Source of the DNA: UBA8522 sp035528895
Lineage (GTDB): Bacteria; Acidobacteriota; Aminicenantia; Aminicenantales; UBA8522
Length of the DNA: 9,983 nucleotides
NCBI GenBank assembly: GCA_035528895.1
Contig: DATKXS010000179.1
Span: forward strand, 1-9,983
Direction of reading: 5' to 3'
Every line of letters begins with the position of its first letter. Within the stretch, counting starts at the first letter, position 1. Positions 5,713 to 9,983 of this stretch are shown piece after piece. Under the pieces are notes generated by a model. It saw nothing but the letters and a program-made list of their open reading frames with translations, did not search any database and was not told where the DNA came from. Position numbers and translations under genes: made by a program.

Positions 5713-7080
5713 ATGACCAAGGATAGCCGCCTCTCCCCCTTTAAGAAGATTCGGGTCAAAGCCTCCCTGTATGTCCTGGTCCTGCTCATCTCGACCACCC
5801 TCGCCTTCTCTCTCATCGCGCTGCGGATCATGAACCAAAACATTCTGAGCGAGGTGATCAAGCGGGTTGAAACACTCTGTCGGGGCACGGCTTCCGTGGC
5901 CGGTTATAATCTCATCTCCCAGGACCTCCTCGGGCTCGACAACATCGTCTATAGGGTCAAGGCCAGCAATCCCGATATCGAGTCCATGGCCATCATCAAC
6001 CCGGATGGTGAAATCCTCGTGCATAGCGATACCCGAAAGGCAGGGGAAACGTTCCGTCCGGCCGCCGGCGACCTGCTGCGTAAGGCCGAGGACGGGACGA
6101 CCATTTACGAGATTCCCGGCCCGGACCGGGAACTGCTCGAGGTCCAAACCCCGATCGTCTTCATGGAGAAACCACTTGGCTCGGTCATCCTGGCCGTCAA
6201 CAAGTCCGTGTTGATCGAAGCCCAGAGGGAAGCCCGGAGCAGGATCCTGGTGCTCTTCGGCCTTCTCCTTCTCATCGGCGTCACCAGCAGTGTCCTTCTG
6301 ACCACGTTTCTGACCAAACCCGTGCGGGAACTCTCGAACGGAGTCGCCGAGCTCAAGGAAGGCAAGCGGAGCCGGCCCCTGCGGATCTATTCCCAGGACG
6401 AGCTCGGCAGGCTGACCGAGAGTTTTAACGAGATGACGGCACTGATCACCTCCCAGAAGAACAGTCTCAGCCAATACGCCAAGGCGCTGGAGGAAGCCTA
6501 CGTCTCGACGGTCCGGGTGTTGGCCGCGGCCATCGATGCCCGGGACACTCATACACTCGGTCATTCCACGCGGGTGGCCAAGCTCTCGGTGGAGCTCGGC
6601 CGGGAGCTGGGTTTCGGTCCGGCCGAGCTCGAGGAGGTCGAGATCGCCTGCCTTTTCCATGATGTCGGGAAGATCAAAATCCCCGATTCCATCCTCCAGA
6701 AAAAGGGCAAGCTCGACGCACCCGAGCAGCGGGAGATGAGGAGGCACCCCGAATACGGCGCCGAGATCCTGGCCAAGGCGCCTTCGCTTCTGAAATACAT
6801 CCCGGCCGTCAAGCATCATCATGAGTGGTTCGACGGGACGGGCTATCCGGACCGGTTGGCCGGCGACAGGATCCCGAAAGCCGCAACCATCATCTCCCTG
6901 GCCGACGTCTATGACGCCATGACCTCGGATAGGCCATACCGGAAGGCCTTCAGCGAAGAGGAAGCCCAGGACGAAATCGCAGCCTTGGGCGGCAAGCAGT
7001 TCGACCCGGAGATTGCGGCCCGGTTCATCGGCCTGCTGAAAAAAGGGACGGCCGATGAGATCCATCGGCCCAGGGAATAA
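5713..7080 (+). CDS. Membrane HD-GYP domain protein with Cache-like sensor and HAMP (c-di-GMP phosphodiesterase)
   Basis: HD-GYP enzymes hydrolyse cyclic di-GMP to pGpG or GMP, lowering this second messenger. Numbering below counts from the GTG at 5710; I prefer the ATG at 5713 (455 residues), though neither has a clear Shine-Dalgarno. TM1 spans about 18-40. The periplasmic region (41-178) has a Cache-like core (DIESMAIINPDGEILVHSD at 89-107 and LGSVILAVNKS at 156-166). TM2 is about 179-200 and HAMP about 201-253 (DELGRLTESFNEMT). The HD-GYP domain is about 265-445: H285, HDVGKIKIPD at 317-326, RRHPEYG at 344-350, HHHEWFDGTGYP at 369-380, and DVYDAMTSDRPYR at 399-411. All diagnostic metal-binding and GYP residues are present, so it is probably active. 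It likely responds to a small periplasmic ligand. It is followed in frame, after its stop, by a lipoprotein gene. Confidence 0.95.
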   Translation: MTKDSRLSPFKKIRVKASLYVLVLLISTTLAFSLIALRIMNQNILSEVIKRVETLCRGTASVAGYNLISQDLLGLDNIVYRVKASNPDIESMAIINPDGEILVHSDTRKAGETFRPAAGDLLRKAEDGTTIYEIPGPDRELLEVQTPIVFMEKPLGSVILAVNKSVLIEAQREARSRILVLFGLLLLIGVTSSVLLTTFLTKPVRELSNGVAELKEGKRSRPLRIYSQDELGRLTESFNEMTALITSQKNSLSQYAKALEEAYVSTVRVLAAAIDARDTHTLGHSTRVAKLSVELGRELGFGPAELEEVEIACLFHDVGKIKIPDSILQKKGKLDAPEQREMRRHPEYGAEILAKAPSLLKYIPAVKHHHEWFDGTGYPDRLAGDRIPKAATIISLADVYDAMTSDRPYRKAFSEEEAQDEIAALGGKQFDPEIAARFIGLLKKGTADEIHRPRE

Positions 7081-7083
7081 AAA

Positions 7084-7935
7084 TTGGAAACCCGTCTATT
7101 CAGAGCATTTCTCCTTGCCGGCCTCGCCGGCGGGCTCGTTCTTACCTCCTGCGCCCCTTCAAAAGGGCCGGCCCTCCAGCCGGATACCTCCCAGGCCCAG
7201 CGCTACGTCGTGGTCGGGGACTTCCAAGAGGCCATCGATGCCTACGCGGCGATCACCGAGCAATACCCCGGTTATAAGTCCGTGTTGAGTGAATACGCCG
7301 GAGTCATCGAGAAGATCAAAGCCAAGGCCGACCAGTCATTCGATTCCAGGGATTACGGCACCGCCGAAAAGATGTATGCGTTGTTGTCCACGAATTTTCC
7401 CCGGTTCGCCGCCTTCGAGAGATCGCTGTCGTTCGGGCCTCCTCTTCTCAGCCAACGCATCTTGGAATGCCGGATGTATCTGAGCGAACGGCGGGCCCGA
7501 CAATCCCTTGCAGCCGGCGATTATCAAAAGACGCTGGACAGCTACAGGGGCTTGCCGCCCGAAGCCTTCCGGGACTCCAGATTATCCGCCGGCCTGCAGC
7601 GGATCATGGAAGAACTCAAACGCTTGGCCGATACGGCCATCGCCAGAAAAGACTTCCTGGCCGCGGGGAAAGGCTACGCCGCACTGTTAAGCGACTACCC
7701 GCTGGCGGAGCAGGCCGGCCTCTCTCCGTCCTTTCCCAAGAGTGCCGCGGAAGAGGGTATAAAGAAGTGCCGAACCCAACTCACCAAGGAAGGCCTGGAC
7801 CAATATAGGAAGGGGAATCTGAAGGAGGCGATCGCCATCTGGCGGGGACTGCTGTCATTCGATCCTGATAACGCCGAGATCAACAAAGCCGTTGATACGG
7901 CCACCGAGCAACTCAAAAAGCTGAAAAAAGGATGA
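7084..7935 (+). CDS. TPR-like repeat lipoprotein with internal tandem duplication
   Basis: This 283-residue lipoprotein has a signal ending in LTSC, with C23 as the probable lipidated residue, and no recognised enzyme domain. Helical hairpins of TPR type recur with a G/D-aromatic-x-x-A start: GDFQEA (45), RDYGTA (89), GDYQKT (145), KDFLAA (189) and GNLKEA (244). The alternating spacing (44, 56, 44, 55) shows a duplicated unit of about 100 residues plus a partial third copy. It probably acts as a protein-interaction scaffold facing the periplasm. The start is TTG, supported by AGGGA 7 nt upstream and by the signal peptide that begins right after it. It sits 3 nt after the HD-GYP stop in the same frame, and 16 bp before the UroD-like gene, so it is probably co-transcribed with both. 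A link to the sensor domain of the HD-GYP protein is inference. Confidence 0.75.
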   Translation: METRLFRAFLLAGLAGGLVLTSCAPSKGPALQPDTSQAQRYVVVGDFQEAIDAYAAITEQYPGYKSVLSEYAGVIEKIKAKADQSFDSRDYGTAEKMYALLSTNFPRFAAFERSLSFGPPLLSQRILECRMYLSERRARQSLAAGDYQKTLDSYRGLPPEAFRDSRLSAGLQRIMEELKRLADTAIARKDFLAAGKGYAALLSDYPLAEQAGLSPSFPKSAAEEGIKKCRTQLTKEGLDQYRKGNLKEAIAIWRGLLSFDPDNAEINKAVDTATEQLKKLKKG

Positions 7936-7951
7936 GGGGGGAAGTGTCGCG

Positions 7952-8971
7952 ATGAACTCCCGGGAGAGAGTGCGCCGGGCCATCCTCTTTCAAAACCCCG
8001 ACCGCGTGCCCATCTCCCATGCCGTCCTGCCGGCCGCACAGCTTAAATACGGTCCAGCGCTCGCCGAGATTCTGACCGAATACCGCGAGGATTTTGGGTG
8101 GGACTACATGGAAGATCTCCCCGTCGAAAAATTCCCGCCCCTTTACAGGCAGGGTCTGAACCGGGACGACTTCGGCACCATCTGGCGGGTGGAATGGATG
8201 GGGGTCTGCGGTATTCCGGTTGACTGGCCGATCAAAGAGCTGGGTCGCTATCCCGAATACAGATGGCCCGAGGATTTTCCGGCCGGGCCGCCGGCGGGAC
8301 GCCAGTACAGCGGCCACCTGTGCGGGTTCGACGACCGCTGGTACGCCCGCGGCGCCTGGATCACCTACTTCGAACAGCTCCAGCAGCTCCGGGGCATGGA
8401 AAACTTGATGATCGACCTGGCGGCCGCACCCACCATGCTCGAAAGACTCCTCGATGACCTGCTCGCCTTCAACTTGCGCTTGGTCGAAAAATGGACCCGC
8501 CTCGAATACGACGGCCTCCACTTCGGCGATGACTGGGGAGGTCAGCACAGCTTGCTCATCCGGCCGGAAACGTGGCGCCGGGTCTTCAAGCCCCGCTACG
8601 CCGCCATGTTCGCGCCCGTCCGGGAGGCGGGTCGGGATGTCTGGTTCCACACCGACGGCCACGTGAACGAGATCCTCGGCGACCTCATCGAAATCGGAGT
8701 GGATGTCATCAATCTGCAGGTCGCCGTCGTCGGCCCCGACTGGATCGCCCGCAACGCCCGGGGACGCGTCGCCTTCCGGACGGATGTCGACCGCCAGCGC
8801 GTCCTGCCCTTCGGCTCCCCCGCCGAAGTCAAGGAAGAGGTCCAGCGGACGTTCGAGGCCTGCGGCACGGCCCGCGGCGGACTTATCGCCTGCGGCGAAA
8901 TCGGGCCCGACGTCCCCCTGGAGAACATCCGGGCCATGTACGAAGCCTTCCGTGAATACGGACGCTATTAA
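7952..8971 (+). CDS. Uroporphyrinogen decarboxylase (UroD/MtaA) family protein
   Basis: This 339-residue protein has the UroD-like TIM-barrel architecture shared by uroporphyrinogen decarboxylase and the corrinoid or CoM methyltransferases (MtaA, MtbA, CmuA). Visible signatures are NSRERVRRAILFQNPDRVPI (2-21), DGLHFGDDWGGQ (187-198), RPETWRRVFKPRY (204-216), FHTDGHVNEILGDLIEIGVDVINLQ (232-256), and the C-terminal LIACGEIGPDVPLENIRAMYEA (311-332). The zinc site of known methyltransferases (His-x-Cys plus distal Cys) is only partly present: H233 is in FHTDG where HxC is expected, while C314 stands in the distal position. It is therefore unlikely to be haem-pathway UroD, and may be a methyltransferase-like enzyme of unknown substrate. 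A G-rich SD (GGGGGG) precedes the ATG. It follows the lipoprotein at 16 bp and precedes a sugar-binding lipoprotein, a neighbourhood that suggests carbohydrate or methoxy-compound metabolism. Confidence 0.88.
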   Translation: MNSRERVRRAILFQNPDRVPISHAVLPAAQLKYGPALAEILTEYREDFGWDYMEDLPVEKFPPLYRQGLNRDDFGTIWRVEWMGVCGIPVDWPIKELGRYPEYRWPEDFPAGPPAGRQYSGHLCGFDDRWYARGAWITYFEQLQQLRGMENLMIDLAAAPTMLERLLDDLLAFNLRLVEKWTRLEYDGLHFGDDWGGQHSLLIRPETWRRVFKPRYAAMFAPVREAGRDVWFHTDGHVNEILGDLIEIGVDVINLQVAVVGPDWIARNARGRVAFRTDVDRQRVLPFGSPAEVKEEVQRTFEACGTARGGLIACGEIGPDVPLENIRAMYEAFREYGRY

Positions 8972-8973
8972 TC

Positions 8974-8995
8974 CCCCCACGGCTGCGACAGGGGG
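8974..8995 (+). repeat. Small GC hairpin after the UroD-like gene
   Basis: CCCCC (8974-8978) pairs with GGGGG (8991-8995) across a 12-nt loop. It begins 3 nt after the UroD-like stop codon and abuts a stronger second hairpin. It is probably part of the 3'-end structure of the upstream operon. Confidence 0.35.
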
Positions 8996-8996
8996 C

Positions 8997-9034
8997 GCGC
9001 CCCAGCGCTACTGGGGCGCACGCTAGCGGCTTTT
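8997..9034 (+). terminator. Strong GC stem-loop, probable transcription terminator of the HD-GYP/lipoprotein/UroD unit
   Basis: GCGCCCCAG (8997-9005) and CTGGGGCGC (9011-9019) form a perfect 9-bp GC-rich stem with a CGCTA loop. A TTTT run follows at 9031-9034, but 11 nt after the stem, which is further than in a classical intrinsic terminator. The loop CGCTA is also complementary to TAGCG at 9024-9028, so an alternative fold or pseudoknot is possible. It sits between a same-strand operon and a gene with its own ribosome site, consistent with an end-of-operon structure or RNA-stabilising hairpin. Confidence 0.5.
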
Positions 9035-9047
9035 GGCTTGCTCCCTC

Positions 9048-9071
9048 GAGTCTTTTGGATTTTCCAGACTC
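9048..9071 (+). repeat. Third stem-loop before the sugar-binding protein gene
   Basis: GAGTCT (9048-9053) and AGACTC (9066-9071) form a perfect 6-bp stem; GGA (9057-9059) and TCC (9063-9065) can extend it past a three-base bulge. It lies 25 bp before the next ATG and could be a regulator site or leader structure. There is no T-run after it, so terminator function is unlikely. Confidence 0.3.
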
Positions 9072-9096
9072 ATTGTGATAATTTGAAGGGCCGAAC

Positions 9097-9983
9097 ATGT
9101 GGGCTTTGAAGAATCGCTGGGGGCGGCTGGGCCTCGCCATCGGCCTCAGCGCCGGATGCATCCTGATCCACTCCGCCTGCCGGCCGGAAAAGGGCGGCGT
9201 CGAGAAGACAAAAGGGCTGCGGTTGGCTGTTATCCCCATGGGAACGACCCATGAATTCTGGAAGGCCATTCATGCCGGCGCCAAGACGGCGGCGCAAGAG
9301 CTTGGCGTCGAGATCATCTGGAAGGGACCGCTCAAGGAGGACGACCGGAACGACCAGATCCAGATCGTCGAGACGATGATTAACGCCGGGGTCGACGCCA
9401 TCATCCTGACGCCGCTCGACGACAGGGCGCTCATGCCTCCGGTCGCCGAGGCCAAGGCCCTCGACATTCCAACCGTTATCTTTAACACGGCCCTTGGGGG
9501 CGATGATTATGTCGCTTATGTCTCCACCGACAACTGGAAGGGCGGCGTCCTGGCCGCCGAGCGCATCGGCGCTCTTTCCAACGGCACGGGAAAGCTGATC
9601 CTCATCCGCATCATCGAGGGCATCGAGGGCAACCGCCAGCGGGAAGAGGGATTCCTCGAGACCATCCGCTCGAAATTTCCGGAGATGACTATTCTTTCCG
9701 ACAACCAGTATGCCGGCATCACGACGGAAACCGCCTACCAGACGACGGAAAACCTGCTGGCGCGATTCCCCGACGTCGATGCTATCTTTACACCCAACGA
9801 GTCGACCACCTTCGGCTGCCTGCGGGCACTCCAGGACCACGACCTCGCCGGGAAGGTCATCCATGTGGGGTTCGACTCGTCCAAGAAGCTCATCGAGGCG
9901 CTGGAAAAGAGGGAACTCATGGGGCTCGTCCTTCAGGACCCTGTCCGCATGGGTTACGACAGCGTCAAGACGGCGGTCGCCTG
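9097..9983 (+). CDS. Sugar ABC transporter substrate-binding lipoprotein (RbsB-like, type 1 periplasmic binding protein), 3'-truncated
   Basis: This is the substrate-binding component of an ABC importer, probably for a pentose, hexose or related compound, of the ribose/galactose-binding Peripla_BP_4 family. The N-terminus has a hydrophobic segment at about 11-27 and two cysteines, C21 (SAGC) and C28 (HSAC, followed by RPEKGG); C28 is the more likely lipidation site, though neither lipobox is perfect. The mature domain starts LRLAVIPMGTTHEFWKAIHAGA (41-62), the typical first strand and ligand helix, then AGVDAIILTPLDDRAL, IPTVIFNT, and YVSTDNWKGG, all RbsB-like. Later parts show IEGIEGNRQREEGF, DVDAIFTPNE and VIHVGFDSS. 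AAGGG lies 6 nt before the ATG. The frame is open to the window end (about 295 codons), missing only the last C-terminal residues. The ATPase and permease genes are expected beyond the window. Confidence 0.92.
   Translation, partial: MWALKNRWGRLGLAIGLSAGCILIHSACRPEKGGVEKTKGLRLAVIPMGTTHEFWKAIHAGAKTAAQELGVEIIWKGPLKEDDRNDQIQIVETMINAGVDAIILTPLDDRALMPPVAEAKALDIPTVIFNTALGGDDYVAYVSTDNWKGGVLAAERIGALSNGTGKLILIRIIEGIEGNRQREEGFLETIRSKFPEMTILSDNQYAGITTETAYQTTENLLARFPDVDAIFTPNESTTFGCLRALQDHDLAGKVIHVGFDSSKKLIEALEKRELMGLVLQDPVRMGYDSVKTAVA

Noticed and set aside
5575..7065. Long minus-strand open frame (496 codons) opposite the HD-GYP gene
   Set aside because: It is antisense to a fully conserved protein family, has no recognisable domain and no SD, and long antisense frames are common under GC-rich codon bias.
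9054..9082. Possible extended -10 promoter (TG-N-GATAAT at 9074-9082) for the sugar-binding gene
   Set aside because: The predicted transcript start near 9089 would fall inside the AAGGG ribosome site at 9086-9090, and the -35 match is poor.
1..9983. Mobile element, defence island, CRISPR or phage system
   Set aside because: No transposase, integrase, nuclease, toxin-antitoxin pair, repeat-spacer array or terminal inverted repeats were seen in any frame.

Overview
This is a GC-rich window (roughly 60% by eye) from a Gram-negative-type bacterium. It holds nine protein genes on both strands, one possible small secreted-peptide ORF, and several good promoter candidates. Diderm envelope features are a periplasmic HtrA protease, two predicted lipoproteins and a secreted parallel beta-helix carbohydrate enzyme. 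GH28, UroD-like and HtrA genes together would suit an Acidobacteriota/Aminicenantia-like or similar polysaccharide-using lineage. That placement is a low-confidence inference, since no rRNA or other marker gene is present. I see no tRNA, rRNA, CRISPR array, insertion sequence or phage gene.

Layout. Positions 1-1040 (+): 3' part of an MscS-family mechanosensitive channel, converging with only 9 bp on a minus-strand pair. That pair is a GH28-like secreted beta-helix enzyme (1050-2705) and a small AhpD/carboxymuconolactone-decarboxylase-like protein (2853-3212); each has its own good Shine-Dalgarno and a candidate promoter. The 195 bp from 3213 to 3407 is a divergent promoter region. Its rightward promoter (TTGACT-17 bp-TATACT) carries an operator-like inverted repeat between the -35 and -10 boxes and a hairpin at the predicted transcript start. 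It drives an HtrA/Deg-type serine protease (3408-4508) and, 16 bp on, a diacylglycerol-kinase-family lipid kinase (4525-5466). A possible 46-codon signal-peptide ORF overlaps the kinase stop by one base.

A second promoter (TTGAAA-17 bp-TACGAT, 5631-5659) opens an apparent three-gene unit: a membrane HD-GYP c-di-GMP phosphodiesterase with Cache-like sensor and HAMP (5713-7080), a repeat-containing lipoprotein from a TTG start three bases later (7084-7935), and a UroD/MtaA-family protein (7952-8971). The unit ends in a 125-bp spacer with tandem GC-rich hairpins. The last gene (9097 to the window edge) is a lipoprotein sugar-binding component of an ABC transporter, so the permease and ATPase genes probably lie downstream.

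The genes look like ordinary envelope-stress, signalling and carbohydrate functions, not an obvious undescribed system. The points most worth a second look are the 100-residue tandem duplication in the lipoprotein, the palindrome inside the htrA promoter, the G6-interrupted small ORF, the GH28 protein without its usual His and RIK residues, and the UroD-like gene sitting beside sugar uptake.
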